A stretch of 64,000 bases of DNA, from the NCBI RefSeq assembly GCF_019042215.1, contig NZ_JAHQCS010000131.1, positions 30,526-94,525 on the forward strand, written 5' to 3'. Source of the DNA: Evansella tamaricis (GTDB taxonomy: Bacteria > Bacillota > Bacilli > Bacillales > Salisediminibacteriaceae). Below, piece after piece: positions 8,006 through 17,000 of this stretch (positions are counted from its first letter, which is position 1; each line of letters opens with the position of its first letter). The notes beneath the pieces are model-generated. The model ran no database searches. It worked only from the letters and a program-made list of their open reading frames with translations, and was not told the DNA's origin. A program made the position numbers and the translations under genes.

Positions 8006-9232
8006 ATGTTTACTGCAAAACGTCAAAACGGAACAATGATTACCCTGTTTGGAGTTAATAAGGGAAGGGAGGAGCTAGAAGCGGAAAAACAAAAAACGAA
8101 ATATTTTTGTCCAAAGTGTGGTGAAAGAGTAATATTAAAACTTGGTCACTATCAAGCGTGGCATTTTGCACATCTTTCAGAAAGTGATTGCAGTCTGGCA
8201 GAGAAAAAAGGAGAGACCGAAGACCATGCAAAAGGAAAAAGGCTGATTGTCAACTGGTTAAACATGCACGGGTATGATCCGAAAACAGAATATTATATAA
8301 AGGAGATTAGACAGAGAGCGGATATTTTTGTAACAATCAACGATCAATCCTATGTTTTTGAAATTCAACGATCAGCAATTCCCTTTGAGATTCTGAATAA
8401 ACGCCGAGAGGAATATGAAAAGATAGGCATTCATCAAATTTGGATTGGATTATCCTCAGTATTACAGCGGAGAAGAAATAAATATGAAATTTCCTCTACT
8501 CTGCTGGATCAGATGCTGATCCGTTTTACCCCCACTGATCAAACGGAAGCAATTTATTTAGATGTAAAAAAAGAAGAATGGATCATGTTAACACATTATT
8601 TATATATTAGCTCACAAAGACTTATGGCTTTTCCATTTAGTCTTCCCCCTACTTATTCACCTATTGACCTCATCGATAGTACACCATCATCTTCTATAAA
8701 ACCAAATTCATTTTACTATGATATTTTTTTCAGTACATGGCTCAAGGAAACAAGAAAAAAGCGCCAAAAAGTGTTCTTATCTATGAATCCGGTGGAACGG
8801 AAAATGCTTAGAATATTTCAAGCATTTCAGTTAAATTTAAACTATTTTCCTGCACTGGGTTGTCTTCCCTTAAGGAGGAACTTATATTTTCTTACACCGC
8901 CACAATGGTGGCAAACATGGATTATCATGACAATAATTAACGGAAACCCCATTTATCATCACTTACAACTTTCTTCCATTGTAAATTCCATTTCCCAAAA
9001 AAGCTCCTCCTTTTTTCAAATGAAAAAACTTCCACGGCACCCAAAAGATCTTCTTCGTGAAGTGATAGGAGAGTACTTTGATTGTCTCTGTTTATTTCAT
9101 GTTTTAGAAAAAAAGTTTAATGGAGTGTATTGTATTAAGAATCATATTCATATTAATAAACAGTTGGATACACTATGTATGGATGATCTTTATGTACAAA
9201 GTGTCATAAAGGAGGCTTGGGAAAAACAGTAA
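8006..9232 (+). CDS. coiA: Competence protein CoiA
   Basis: This 408-residue protein matches CoiA, needed for transformation and thought to process incoming DNA before recombination. The N-terminal zinc-finger-like part carries 'YFCPKCGERV' and 'HFAHLSESDC'. The central nuclease-like core includes 'ADIFVTINDQSYVFEIQRS', with the acidic/Q-R residues of a PD-(D/E)xK-type fold. The C-terminal half is divergent. The start is ATG 8006, 8 nt after AAAGGAGT; an upstream in-frame extension to 7988 would include the ribosome site and is rejected. It lies between mecA/cls and pepF, the position of B. subtilis coiA. Confidence 0.9.
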   Translation: MFTAKRQNGTMITLFGVNKGREELEAEKQKTKYFCPKCGERVILKLGHYQAWHFAHLSESDCSLAEKKGETEDHAKGKRLIVNWLNMHGYDPKTEYYIKEIRQRADIFVTINDQSYVFEIQRSAIPFEILNKRREEYEKIGIHQIWIGLSSVLQRRRNKYEISSTLLDQMLIRFTPTDQTEAIYLDVKKEEWIMLTHYLYISSQRLMAFPFSLPPTYSPIDLIDSTPSSSIKPNSFYYDIFFSTWLKETRKKRQKVFLSMNPVERKMLRIFQAFQLNLNYFPALGCLPLRRNLYFLTPPQWWQTWIIMTIINGNPIYHHLQLSSIVNSISQKSSSFFQMKKLPRHPKDLLREVIGEYFDCLCLFHVLEKKFNGVYCIKNHIHINKQLDTLCMDDLYVQSVIKEAWEKQ

Positions 9233-9312
9233 GAAGGAGAGTATATTAGTTTACCTAGATGGAATACAAGTGGTAAAATTATAAACTAACCTACAAAAAT
9301 GGAGGTGCCAAA

Positions 9313-11124
9313 ATGGCAGGGTCAACACAAACATTACCGAAAAGAAATGAAGTTCCAAAGGAATTGACTTGGGATCTAGAAGATATTTATGCCACAGACG
9401 AGGAGTGGGATATAGAATTTAATGAAGTAAAAGAAATGTTTCCGAAGTTAAAAGAGTTCAAAGGGGAACTTGGTAAATCCGGAGATAAATTGTATGAAGC
9501 GCTACAATACCAAAATGAAATATCAAAGAAACTCAGTAAACTTTATACATATGCACATATGCGCTATGACCAAGATACAACGAACTCTTTTTATCAAGGG
9601 TTGAATGATCGTGCAAGCCAACTAGTTTCTCAAGTTTCCAATGCAGCATCATTTATGACACCGGAATTACTTGCGGTACCTGAGGAAAAAATAAATCAAT
9701 TCCTTGAGGACACACCTGATCTACAATTATATAAGCATATATTAGAACAACTTAATCATCAACGACCACATGTTCTCACAGAAAGGGAAGAATCTATTTT
9801 AGCACAAGTAAGTGAAGTGACTGATTCTTCTACAAATACATTCGGAATGTTAAACAATGCAGACATGAAGTTTCCAGAAGTGAAGGATGAGGAAGGAAAC
9901 GAAATTGAAATTACTCATGGCCGCTACATCCGTTTTCTTGAGAGTGATGATCCAAAGGTCCGTCGTGATGCGTTTAAGGCAGTTTATGAAACGTATGGGA
10001 AATTTAAAAATACTTTTTCAAGCACCCTTGGTGGAAATGTGAAAAAAAACATTTTTAATGCGAATGTCCGCAATTATGATTCTGCACGTCAGGCCGCACT
10101 AAGCAAAAATCACATTCCGGAAGTCGTGTATGACCAATTGGTATCAACAGTCAACGATCACTTACATTTGCTCCACCGTTATGTGAAACTAAGGAAAAAA
10201 GTTCTAGGACTCGATGAGCTTCACATGTATGACTTATATACGCCACTTGTAAAGGAAGTGGATATGAAAGTAACGTACAATGATGCAAAGGATCTGGTGA
10301 AAAATGGAGTAAAGCCTCTAGGGGATGAGTACGTTTCTATTATTCAAGAGGGTTTAGAAAATCGTTGGGTAGATGTAGAAGAAAATGTTGGGAAGCGTAG
10401 CGGAGCTTATTCTTCTGGTGCATATGGAACGAGACCATATATTCTAATGAATTGGCAGGATAACGTAAACAATTTATTTACCCTTGCTCATGAGTTTGGT
10501 CACTCAGTTCATAGTTACTATACGAGGAAAACACAACCATATCCTTATGCAAATTACTCTATCTTCGTAGCTGAGGTTGCATCGACATGTAATGAGGCAT
10601 TGTTGAATGACTATATGCTTAAAACAACGGAAGATAAACAGGAGAGATTGTATTTATTAAATCACTTCCTAGAAGGTTTCCGAGGTACGGTATTCCGTCA
10701 AACTATGTTCGCAGAGTTTGAACAACTTATACACGAAAAAGCTGCAGCAGGAGAACCCCTTACAGCAGATCGTTTAAGTGAGTTATATTATGAATTAAAC
10801 AAAAAGTATTTTGGAGAAGATATTGTTGTGGATGAGGAGATTGCATTAGAATGGGCAAGAATCCCACACTTTTACTATAATTTTTATGTCTATCAATACG
10901 CAACTGGGTACAGTGCGGCTACTGCTCTTGCAAAACAGATATTAGAAGAAGGTAAGCCTGCTGTTGATCGATACTTGGAATTCTTAAAGGCCGGTAGTTC
11001 CGACTACCCGATTAATGTGCTAAAGAAGGCTGGAGTGGATATGACTTCACCAGAACCAATTAAGCAGGCCCTTTCTGTTTTTGAGGAAACACTAACGGAA
11101 TTAGAATCATTATTAACAGAATAA
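9313..11124 (+). CDS. pepF: Oligoendopeptidase F (M3B metallopeptidase)
   Basis: This 603-residue cytosolic zinc peptidase hydrolyses short peptides. The zinc motif is 'LAHEFGHSVHSYY' (HExxH around residue 394) with the downstream glutamate in 'FVAEVASTCNEAL'. Length and motif spacing match PepF. ATG 9313 follows a GGAGGTGCC site. The gene follows coiA, as in B. subtilis, where pepF is also implicated in sporulation and pheromone-peptide turnover when overexpressed. Only an imperfect hairpin follows. Confidence 0.96.
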   Translation: MAGSTQTLPKRNEVPKELTWDLEDIYATDEEWDIEFNEVKEMFPKLKEFKGELGKSGDKLYEALQYQNEISKKLSKLYTYAHMRYDQDTTNSFYQGLNDRASQLVSQVSNAASFMTPELLAVPEEKINQFLEDTPDLQLYKHILEQLNHQRPHVLTEREESILAQVSEVTDSSTNTFGMLNNADMKFPEVKDEEGNEIEITHGRYIRFLESDDPKVRRDAFKAVYETYGKFKNTFSSTLGGNVKKNIFNANVRNYDSARQAALSKNHIPEVVYDQLVSTVNDHLHLLHRYVKLRKKVLGLDELHMYDLYTPLVKEVDMKVTYNDAKDLVKNGVKPLGDEYVSIIQEGLENRWVDVEENVGKRSGAYSSGAYGTRPYILMNWQDNVNNLFTLAHEFGHSVHSYYTRKTQPYPYANYSIFVAEVASTCNEALLNDYMLKTTEDKQERLYLLNHFLEGFRGTVFRQTMFAEFEQLIHEKAAAGEPLTADRLSELYYELNKKYFGEDIVVDEEIALEWARIPHFYYNFYVYQYATGYSAATALAKQILEEGKPAVDRYLEFLKAGSSDYPINVLKKAGVDMTSPEPIKQALSVFEETLTELESLLTE

Positions 11125-11130
11125 ATACGT

Positions 11131-11178
11131 TGGGAGCATCATTTGGGTCAGGTTGATCCATTGGTGCTCTATTTATAG
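11131..11178 (+). terminator. Possible imperfect terminator after pepF
   Basis: GGGAGCATCATTTGG and CCATTGGTGCTC can pair with mismatches around a 10-nt loop, followed by TATTTAT. The stem is imperfect and the T-run weak. Confidence 0.35.
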
Positions 11179-11197
11179 GGATCAACTTCATTAGGAG

Positions 11198-11383
11198 TTA
11201 TCTCCTCGTAGACTTAAATCCCCTAAAACGATGACGATCATTGATGAGGTGAACAGATAGAACAATAAATAAGAACAAAAGAGGAATTGCAACTAGTTTT
11301 GGGAATATATTCAATAGACTTAATACTACCAAAAAGAAGCTGATGAGAATTCCTATAGCATTAATGATAAGGATAAAAGTCAT
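11198..11383 (-). CDS. Small two-helix membrane protein
   Basis: A 61-residue protein made of two hydrophobic segments (about 3-25 and 30-47) and a basic tail 'INDRHRFRGFKSTRR'. It begins at ATG 11383 behind a strong AAGGAGGAGG ribosome site, which is the best reason to accept it. No family is recognised. It stands alone between pepF and yjbH on the opposite strand to pepF. Confidence 0.55.
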   Translation of the reverse strand: MTFILIINAIGILISFFLVVLSLLNIFPKLVAIPLLFLFIVLSVHLINDRHRFRGFKSTRR

Positions 11384-11465
11384 GACTGCCTCCTCCTTCT
11401 TTCAATTGCTTTTTCTACTAAATGTTTATGCAAGTACACAGCAAAATAGACAAGGAGGTTGTTTT

Positions 11466-11507
11466 GTGTGTCATTTTTGTGAAATGATTCACGAATGCAT
11501 TGTATAA
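11466..11507 (+). CDS. Possible 13-residue Cys-containing micro-ORF
   Basis: A consensus AAGGAGG site (11452-11458) is placed 7 nt before GTG 11466 and opens a 13-codon frame, 'MCHFCEMIHECIV'. A perfect 14-bp stem terminator lies downstream at 11627. The peptide has three Cys and two His. Support is only the ribosome site; it could be chance or a leader peptide with no downstream gene. Confidence 0.2.
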   Translation: MCHFCEMIHECIV

Positions 11508-11626
11508 AATAAACTATTTTGTTACATTTGTGTTGTGAAGGGAATCACATAACTCCCCCTTAGCTTATGTGAAGGTCGTCAAACCCCTGACGAAAACCCT
11601 TTTAATAAACTTGACAATGTTCCAAT

Positions 11627-11660
11627 GAAAAAAATCAGGTTACCCCACCTGATTTTTTTC
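11627..11660. terminator. Orphan bidirectional terminator-like hairpin
   Basis: Perfect 14-bp stem GAAAAAAATCAGGT / ACCTGATTTTTTTC with a 6-nt loop. No clear gene ends here on either strand apart from the micro-ORF at 11466, so an unannotated transcript is implied. The rest of 11508-11745 shows nothing recognisable. Confidence 0.7.
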
Positions 11661-11744
11661 GTTTTGGAGGTGTGGGACAAAGAATTGGAATAGAAGTGTG
11701 GACAGACAAATATTGATGCAATAGAAAAACAAAACGGGAAATAA

Positions 11745-11794
11745 AACAAAAACTGCCCCAAAATCGCTCATTCGATTTACCGGGACAGTAATTC
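11745..11794 (-). terminator. Terminator after yjbH
   Basis: On the minus strand ACTGTCCC pairs with GGGGCAGT (one mismatch) across a loop containing a smaller AATCGAATGAGCGATT hairpin, then TTTTGTTTTATTT. It lies directly downstream of the yjbH stop. Confidence 0.65.
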
Positions 11795-11806
11795 CATTGT
11801 CATTAT

Positions 11807-12727
11807 CTAATCTAAGTAACGGTATAATGTACCGGTTTTGACAGACACTTTTTCGACCATCTTCTTAATTTGAAGTTTTTTCATTTCCTTTTCCACTTCA
11901 TCCAGAGACCAATCAAATACAACGCTAATTTCCTTTGCTGCTACAACAGAATAAAATTTCAAGAAAGCATCTAATGGCAGTGGTGGACATTTTTCCATCG
12001 TTTTTCCAATCATATCTTCCATAATCTCCACATACACCCCATAGTCATACAGACCAGTAACCTTCAATCCAGGCTCTTCCACATCATCATTAAAAAATAC
12101 TAATGTAGGAACAGATGTAACGTCCATTTCTTTTGTGGTTTTCACATCTGACTGAAATGCTTTAGTAGCACTTTGTGAATGAATGTCTTTTTTAAATTCT
12201 TCCACATCCATTCCATTTACCTTTCCAGCGCATTCAATTAAAACATTATTGGAAGCGATGTTCTGTTTATGCAGAAAAAGTGCTTCACGAAGTCGGCGTA
12301 AAAATTTGGATCCAATGGCTTTTCCCTGTAACTCAGCAGCTTTAATTCCAATGATTGCAGAGTATGGTGTGAAAGTATTTTCGTGCCAGACATCACCATC
12401 GCAAGGCATACCTGTTCGTGTGGCTATTTCATCGTAGGACTTTGCCAATTGTTTTAAACGTGCACCTTTAGTTGACCCACAGGGCTGATTTAACGATTTC
12501 AATTCATTCCCTAACAATGTCTTTAAGGTGAAGTATGGAGAATATTCCATTTGTAATTTTTTTATAATAGGTTCCAGTGCCCAGCATTCAGGACATAGTG
12601 GATCAATGAACATATAAATCTCTATGGGTTTTTTACCCCGTTCAGGGAGGTAAAAAGATGATGGTTCCTCTGGGCAGCAAATACCTAATTCATCATAACA
12701 GACAAAATTACCTTCTTTTTGTGACAA
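11807..12727 (-). CDS. yjbH: ClpXP adaptor for Spx (YjbH/SpxH), DsbA-like
   Basis: This 306-residue cytosolic protein presents Spx to ClpXP for degradation. It has a DsbA-like thioredoxin fold: 'IYMFIDPLCPECWALEP' carries the C-x-x-C pair, a helical insertion follows, and 'DVTSVPTLVFFNDD' holds the cis-Pro loop. An N-terminal 'GICCPEEPSS' and further Cys are typical of the zinc-binding N-terminus. The chosen start is TTG 12727, 7 nt after AGAAGGAGGG; the longer frame would read through the ribosome site. It is followed on the minus strand by a terminator and preceded by yjbI at 35 bp, so the two are probably cotranscribed as in B. subtilis. Confidence 0.9.
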   Translation of the reverse strand: MSQKEGNFVCYDELGICCPEEPSSFYLPERGKKPIEIYMFIDPLCPECWALEPIIKKLQMEYSPYFTLKTLLGNELKSLNQPCGSTKGARLKQLAKSYDEIATRTGMPCDGDVWHENTFTPYSAIIGIKAAELQGKAIGSKFLRRLREALFLHKQNIASNNVLIECAGKVNGMDVEEFKKDIHSQSATKAFQSDVKTTKEMDVTSVPTLVFFNDDVEEPGLKVTGLYDYGVYVEIMEDMIGKTMEKCPPLPLDAFLKFYSVVAAKEISVVFDWSLDEVEKEMKKLQIKKMVEKVSVKTGTLYRYLD

Positions 12728-12762
12728 TGGGTCATCCCTCCTTCTTACAGAGAGCAAGTCAA

Positions 12763-13146
12763 TTACTCTTTAGTATTTATCATGTGTTGTGCTGTATGTG
12801 TTAGTCGATCATATAGGTAATCTTTTACGGCCTGATCCATTGACGTTTCACTGAGAGCAGTATCCATACAGGCTAACCAAGCTTGAGCACGTTTTGGCGT
12901 AATTGGAAATGGCATATGCCTTGCCCGTAACATAGGGTGACCATGTTCCTCAGAGTACAATGGTGGTCCTCCAAGAAATTGGGTTAAAAATTGTTTTTGC
13001 TTTCTGGCTGTCTCTGTCAGGTCTTCTGGAAAAACGGGAGAAAGCTCTAGGTCATTGGAAACTAATTCATAAAAACGGTCTACCAGTTCACTAAGTTTTT
13101 CTTCACCAATTATCTCAAAAGGTGTCATTTTATGATGGGAATCCAT
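12763..13146 (-). CDS. yjbI: Truncated hemoglobin, group II (YjbI)
   Basis: This 127-residue globin shows the trHbO/group II pattern: 'FEIIGEEKLSELVDRFYELV' at the start, 'KQKQFLTQFLGGPPLYSEEH' around the E helix, proximal histidine region 'LRARHMPFPITPKRAQAWLA' with the group II Trp, and a short C-terminal helix. Heme binding and thiol/oxygen chemistry are known for the family; B. subtilis yjbI is cotranscribed with yjbH and connected with thiol stress. ATG 13146 follows AAAAGGAGC. Confidence 0.92.
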   Translation of the reverse strand: MDSHHKMTPFEIIGEEKLSELVDRFYELVSNDLELSPVFPEDLTETARKQKQFLTQFLGGPPLYSEEHGHPMLRARHMPFPITPKRAQAWLACMDTALSETSMDQAVKDYLYDRLTHTAQHMINTKE

Positions 13147-13393
13147 AACTAGCTCCTTTTATTATCGTTTAAATTCCCGCAGGCTGGCGCTTTCTATTAG
13201 GGAGGGTACCCCTAATCCCTCATCCTTGAATCGTTTATGCTTTTCCTAATTATGCTTATTGTAGCAAGCATTAACCTAGTCATCAACAAATGTGAACTAT
13301 AATGTACTTTTACAACAGTAATAATGTTATTTAACAGCAAGATAATTTATGCGGATTTCAATTAAACTGTTTCGTTTAGTTTTTCCTGAAGTA

Positions 13394-13431
13394 AAAAATA
13401 AAAACATCGCTCTAAAAAGAGCGATGTTCCG
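13394..13431 (-). terminator. Terminator after cwlQ
   Basis: AACATCGCTCT / AGAGCGATGTT stem with a tetraloop; read on the minus strand it is followed by TTTTATTTTTTAC. The 240 bp between it and yjbI hold a near-palindrome ATTAGGGAGGGTACCCCTAAT (13195-13215) of unknown role. Confidence 0.85.
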
Positions 13432-14034
13432 TTAAGCAAAAGAAGTCTCTGATATTTTTCGATAGGTAGCAAGTACTTTTGGTACATAGTTTTGAGTTTC
13501 TTTAAAAGGTGGAATACCTCCATAACGATCTACATTTCCCGGTCCAGCATTATAAGCTGCAAGCGCTAAGGAAATATCTCCATTATACCGATCAATCATC
13601 GATTTTAAATATCGTGTTCCTCCATCGATATTTTGCTTCGGATCAAAACTGTCCATTACCCCTAACCCTTTAGCGGTGGCCGGCATTAATTGCATCAGAC
13701 CTCTGGCCCCAGCGTGACTGACAACATCAGAACGGAATCCTGACTCATGTTGAATAACGGCATAAATTAATTCCTGGTCTACCCCGTGTTTTAGTGATGC
13801 CTCTTTAATAAGGGGGAGAAATGCTGCATCTCTTTCTGAATTACTCTTTAATTCCATTCCAGAATTTAATTGCTGTAATTTATTTTCGAAGGAAGCTATT
13901 TTTTCTTGAAGAAGATCTTGGAAATTGGATGCTAATGGATTGACTGAGGAAGAACGTAGTGTTTCTGATTGTTTTTCTCCCCATGCCCGTAAAACTTGCC
14001 ATTGATAAAAATCATTTCCTCCATTGATTTTCAT
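13432..14034 (-). CDS. cwlQ: Lytic transglycosylase CwlQ (YjbJ)
   Basis: This 200-residue protein has an N-terminal coiled-coil region (about 30-65) and a C-terminal SLT domain. Its motifs are '[11 protein letters not shown]' (catalytic Glu), '[17 protein letters not shown]' and '[17 protein letters not shown]'. SLT enzymes cleave the MurNAc-GlcNAc bond; B. subtilis CwlQ has both muramidase and lytic transglycosylase activity. There is no classical signal peptide, as in its homologue. ATG 14034 has a weak-to-moderate GGGGGAACTGAA site. It probably shares a transcript with yjbK (14-nt gap). Confidence 0.9.
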   Translation of the reverse strand: MKINGGNDFYQWQVLRAWGEKQSETLRSSSVNPLASNFQDLLQEKIASFENKLQQLNSGMELKSNSERDAAFLPLIKEASLKHGVDQELIYAVIQHESGFRSDVVSHAGARGLMQLMPATAKGLGVMDSFDPKQNIDGGTRYLKSMIDRYNGDISLALAAYNAGPGNVDRYGGIPPFKETQNYVPKVLATYRKISETSFA

Positions 14035-14048
14035 TTCAGTTCCCCCAT

Positions 14049-14642
14049 CTATTTATGTTTGTGAATCTTATTTTTTTCCTCGAAAAATCGTTTAATCTTA
14101 TTTGGAGTTTTTCTGAATGGAATACGGAACTCTGATAGAAGATTTTGAAATGCCAATTCTCCTGCTACTCTTTCTTTACACTCAAATTCCACTTCATAAT
14201 CAACAACGTCAAAATAAGAACTCTTGTCCAATACAAGCAGACCTTCTGGTAACGATAATTCCGCGCGTTCTGTTGTTAACTCCCCTAAAAAGACAAAGGA
14301 AGGAGTATTTTTTTGAAGGAGGTTTTCAATCTGTATAAGAATATCCCCTGATGGAAGTATACCTTTTGTTACCGCTTGCTTGAATTCTGTTCGTGAACAG
14401 TTTTGATGGGTTTCCAATAACCCTTCTGGATGAGGTTCCTTTAATGTAATCGTATATTCATCATTTTTTTTCCGAATTCGAAGGGCACTTTTGTTTTGTT
14501 TTAACTCCATTTGTAAAGTATCAAAATAATAATTTGTTTGTACTTTAAAATCATTTTGTTTGATATTGAAATGATTTAATAAACCGTAATATTCATCAGA
14601 AATTAATAAATTTTTAAACTCAATTTCCACTTCTTGATTCAT
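14049..14642 (-). CDS. yjbK: CYTH-domain phosphohydrolase-like protein YjbK
   Basis: The 197-residue protein begins '[13 protein letters not shown]', the E-x-E-x-K signature of the CYTH superfamily. Further conserved beta-strand residues are 'YYFDT', '[18 protein letters not shown]', 'LELTTERAE' (as '[11 protein letters not shown]') and 'EVEFECKE'. CYTH proteins form a beta tunnel that binds triphosphate and two metal ions; the physiological substrate of YjbK is unsettled. ATG 14642 has GAAGGTGATGGA upstream. The position next to yjbM and cwlQ follows the B. subtilis order. Confidence 0.9.
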   Translation of the reverse strand: MNQEVEIEFKNLLISDEYYGLLNHFNIKQNDFKVQTNYYFDTLQMELKQNKSALRIRKKNDEYTITLKEPHPEGLLETHQNCSRTEFKQAVTKGILPSGDILIQIENLLQKNTPSFVFLGELTTERAELSLPEGLLVLDKSSYFDVVDYEVEFECKERVAGELAFQNLLSEFRIPFRKTPNKIKRFFEEKNKIHKHK

Positions 14643-14734
14643 TCCATCACCTTCGTTTTTTCATTAATAATCCTTAGTAATACAATACCATTTGTCGGCA
14701 AAAAATGACAAAGATTTTTGGGGATTAGTTTACA

Positions 14735-15035
14735 TTTTTTAAAAGGTAAGAATTTATAAGTTTTTGCACCTTCGGAAGTGACAACTGAAGTCAAAGAGCG
14801 GACTTCTAGCTACTTCTTCGAATTCGCTGTCCAACGAGCGTTTACTCCAGTGGCAGCACGCGAGCGATGCTGCCCTTCGAATATGCTTCGAGTTACCTCG
14901 ACGGACAAACGTCCTAATATCGGGCATGCCACAGGACGTGGCGCTTTGCCCGATGGACGGATATACTTCAGAGCGATGCTTGTAGAGGAAGAGGCACTGT
15001 ACTGCGCTCGTGACCATAGGCGCTTGCGCTTTTCA
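14735..15035. repeat. Interspersed intergenic repeat, copy 2 (longest)
   Basis: This 300-bp GC-rich block between yjbK and yjbL opens like copies 1 and 3 ('TTAAAAGGTAAGAATTTATA ... CACCTTCGG'). Its middle ('TGTCCAACGAGCGTTTACT', 'AGTGGCAGCACGCGA') is shared with copy 3 and its end ('CATAGGCGCTTGCGCTTTTC') with copy 1. It also has a private insert with a large inverted repeat around ATCGGGCATGCC / GCGCTTTGCCCGAT. Overlapping frames on both strands reflect high GC and are not genes. Confidence 0.75.
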
Positions 15036-15109
15036 TCGTAGTATTGGAAAAATTATGATACACTAAAAATGAAAAAATGAAAGTAGGCTAAACGGAGGGT
15101 TAATGGAAT

Positions 15110-15502
15110 ATGAATTCTTGGAACATAGAAAAAATTGAAACAAGGGATGAAGGTAATTTTGCCATTGTAAATGGAACATCAGTGACTAATGATACGATAG
15201 AAAAGCTAACAGCTGGAGAACAAATTCTTGTGGATTCTGATCGCCAATCATTTGTTTACATACTAGAAGATGACAATGGGTTTGCCCATTTACGCTTTCA
15301 AAAGAATGTTTGGAATAAAATCCAAGAACTTCGCTTGACAGACCAGCCGGTATATGTGGAATTTGCCGGTTCAGGGAAGGTTTCAAGACTAGAACTTACA
15401 AATTTTAAGGAAGAAATGAATACACTAATTGATAATATCCGTGGAAACAGTAATTATGGTGACGAGATGGTTCGTGCTGTTGAAGAAGTGTTTGTCTCCT
15501 GA
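15110..15502 (+). CDS. yjbL: Conserved protein YjbL
   Basis: A 130-residue acidic soluble protein of unknown function, placed directly before the small (p)ppGpp synthetase as yjbL is in B. subtilis. It reads as a mixed alpha/beta protein ('TAGEQILVDSDRQSFVYILE', 'PVYVEFAGSGKVSRLEL') with no catalytic motif that I recognise. ATG 15110 follows a CGGAGGG site. It lies 35 nt from yjbM, so the two are probably cotranscribed. Confidence 0.75.
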   Translation: MNSWNIEKIETRDEGNFAIVNGTSVTNDTIEKLTAGEQILVDSDRQSFVYILEDDNGFAHLRFQKNVWNKIQELRLTDQPVYVEFAGSGKVSRLELTNFKEEMNTLIDNIRGNSNYGDEMVRAVEEVFVS

Positions 15503-15537
15503 TAGTATAGAACTTCGGTTTGGTGGTGATTTCCCTT

Positions 15538-16176
15538 ATGGATTGGGACACGATGCTTTCCCCGTATAAACAGGCAGTTGATGAACTGAAAATTAAATTA
15601 AGAGGAATTCGAGAACAATATCAATTAACGTCAAAACATACACCAATTGAATTTGTAACCGGACGAGTGAAGCCAATTTCAAGTATCCTTCAAAAAGCAA
15701 AAAGAAAACATATCCCACTGGAAGACTTGGAAGAGAAAATGCAGGATTTGGCAGGGGTACGAGTGATGTGTCAATTTGTCGGTGACATTGATACTGTCGT
15801 GGAATTAGTCCGTGCAAGAACAGATTTCGAAATTGTAGAAGAAAGGGACTATATTAAACATAAAAAGCGGAGCGGATATAGATCCTATCACATTGTATTA
15901 CGTTACCCGGTACAAATGATTGACGGGGGAGAAAAGCGTATTCTAGTGGAACTGCAGATTAGGACATTGGCGATGAATTTTTGGGCTACCATAGAACATT
16001 CCTTACAGTACAAATATGCAGGTAAGATCCCAAAAGAGGTAGAGCATCGGTTAGAACGGGCTGCGGAAGCTGCGTTTCGACTTGATGAAGAGATGTCCCA
16101 AATTCGGGGAGAAGTACAAGAAGCACAACAAATCATCTCCCAAAAACAACATGATACGATGCAAAGAAAAACATAA
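15538..16176 (+). CDS. yjbM: Small alarmone synthetase (YjbM/RelQ type)
   Basis: This 212-residue single-domain (p)ppGpp synthetase transfers pyrophosphate from ATP to GDP/GTP. It shows the synthetase motifs '[20 protein letters not shown]', '[16 protein letters not shown]', '[20 protein letters not shown]' and '[20 protein letters not shown]', and lacks hydrolase and regulatory domains. ATG 15538 aligns with the B. subtilis start; the longer frame from 15520 uses TTG/GTG codons with no better ribosome site. Its stop overlaps the region just before ppnK. Confidence 0.95.
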   Translation: MDWDTMLSPYKQAVDELKIKLRGIREQYQLTSKHTPIEFVTGRVKPISSILQKAKRKHIPLEDLEEKMQDLAGVRVMCQFVGDIDTVVELVRARTDFEIVEERDYIKHKKRSGYRSYHIVLRYPVQMIDGGEKRILVELQIRTLAMNFWATIEHSLQYKYAGKIPKEVEHRLERAAEAAFRLDEEMSQIRGEVQEAQQIISQKQHDTMQRKT

Positions 16177-16196
16177 TGTGGAAAGGATTGCGAATC

Positions 16197-16991
16197 ATGA
16201 ATTTCACTGTAAGTTCCCGTGGAGACGATGTTTCTAACAGAATATCACAAAAGATTAGGAGCTATTTGGAGGAATTCAAGTTATCACCTAACGAGGAAGA
16301 ACCTGATATTGTGATTTCGGTAGGGGGGGATGGTACCTTATTGCAGGCGTTTCATCAATATACAAATCGGCTGGCAGAAACCTCATTCGTAGGGGTCCAT
16401 ACAGGACACCTGGGCTTTTACGCAGACTGGCAGCCGGAAGAAGTGGAGAAGCTTGTTATACATATTGCTAAAACACCATTTAAAGTGGTGGAATACCCTT
16501 TACTCGAAGTAATCATAAGACATCATAACGAATCGAAGTCAGAACGTTTTCTGGCATTAAATGAATGCTCAGTTAAGAGTATCGAAGGATCTGTGGTGAT
16601 GGATATTGAAATTAAAGGTAATTTATTCGAAACTTTCCGTGGAGATGGACTGTGTATATCCACACCTTCTGGGAGTACAGCTTATAATAAAGCATTGGGT
16701 GGTGCCATTGTTCATCCATCTTTGGCCTGTATACAAGTAGCTGAAATGGCATCGATAAATAATCGAGTGTACCGAACTATTGGTTCACCATTGGTTCTAC
16801 CTCAGCATCATACATGTTTGTTAAAGCCAAAGAACAACGCTGATTTTCAAGTTACTATAGACCATCAGACGTTAGTGCAGAAGGATATGAAATCGATTCA
16901 ATGCCGTGTTGCTGAAGAAAAAATCCGATTTGCCAGATTCCGCCCATTCCCTTTCTGGAAACGGGTGAAGGAATCCTTTATTACTGATTAG
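16197..16991 (+). CDS. ppnK: NAD kinase
   Basis: This 264-residue enzyme phosphorylates NAD to NADP. The phosphate-binding '[17 protein letters not shown]', '[12 protein letters not shown]', '[12 protein letters not shown]' and '[20 protein letters not shown]' motifs are intact. The start is ATG 16197, 7 nt after GAAAGGATT, aligning with B. subtilis NadF; the in-frame ATG at 16176 overlaps the yjbM stop and lacks a ribosome site. It sits inside the yjbL-yjbM-ppnK-yjbO operon with 21- and 9-nt gaps. Confidence 0.96.
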   Translation: MNFTVSSRGDDVSNRISQKIRSYLEEFKLSPNEEEPDIVISVGGDGTLLQAFHQYTNRLAETSFVGVHTGHLGFYADWQPEEVEKLVIHIAKTPFKVVEYPLLEVIIRHHNESKSERFLALNECSVKSIEGSVVMDIEIKGNLFETFRGDGLCISTPSGSTAYNKALGGAIVHPSLACIQVAEMASINNRVYRTIGSPLVLPQHHTCLLKPKNNADFQVTIDHQTLVQKDMKSIQCRVAEEKIRFARFRPFPFWKRVKESFITD

Positions 16992-17000
16992 GAGATTAAA

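Noticed and set aside
11579..11761. 60-codon minus-strand frame upstream of yjbH's terminator
   Set aside because: It starts inside the yjbH terminator and crosses a second perfect hairpin; no ribosome site.
13195..13215. Near-palindrome ATTAGGGAGGGTACCCCTAAT as a regulator site
   Set aside because: It matches no operator I know, and its distance from yjbI/cwlQ starts gives no clear role.
14754..15041. Overlapping 87-codon frames on both strands inside the intergenic GC-rich block
   Set aside because: They lie wholly within interspersed repeat copy 2, have no ribosome site, and arise from its GC bias.
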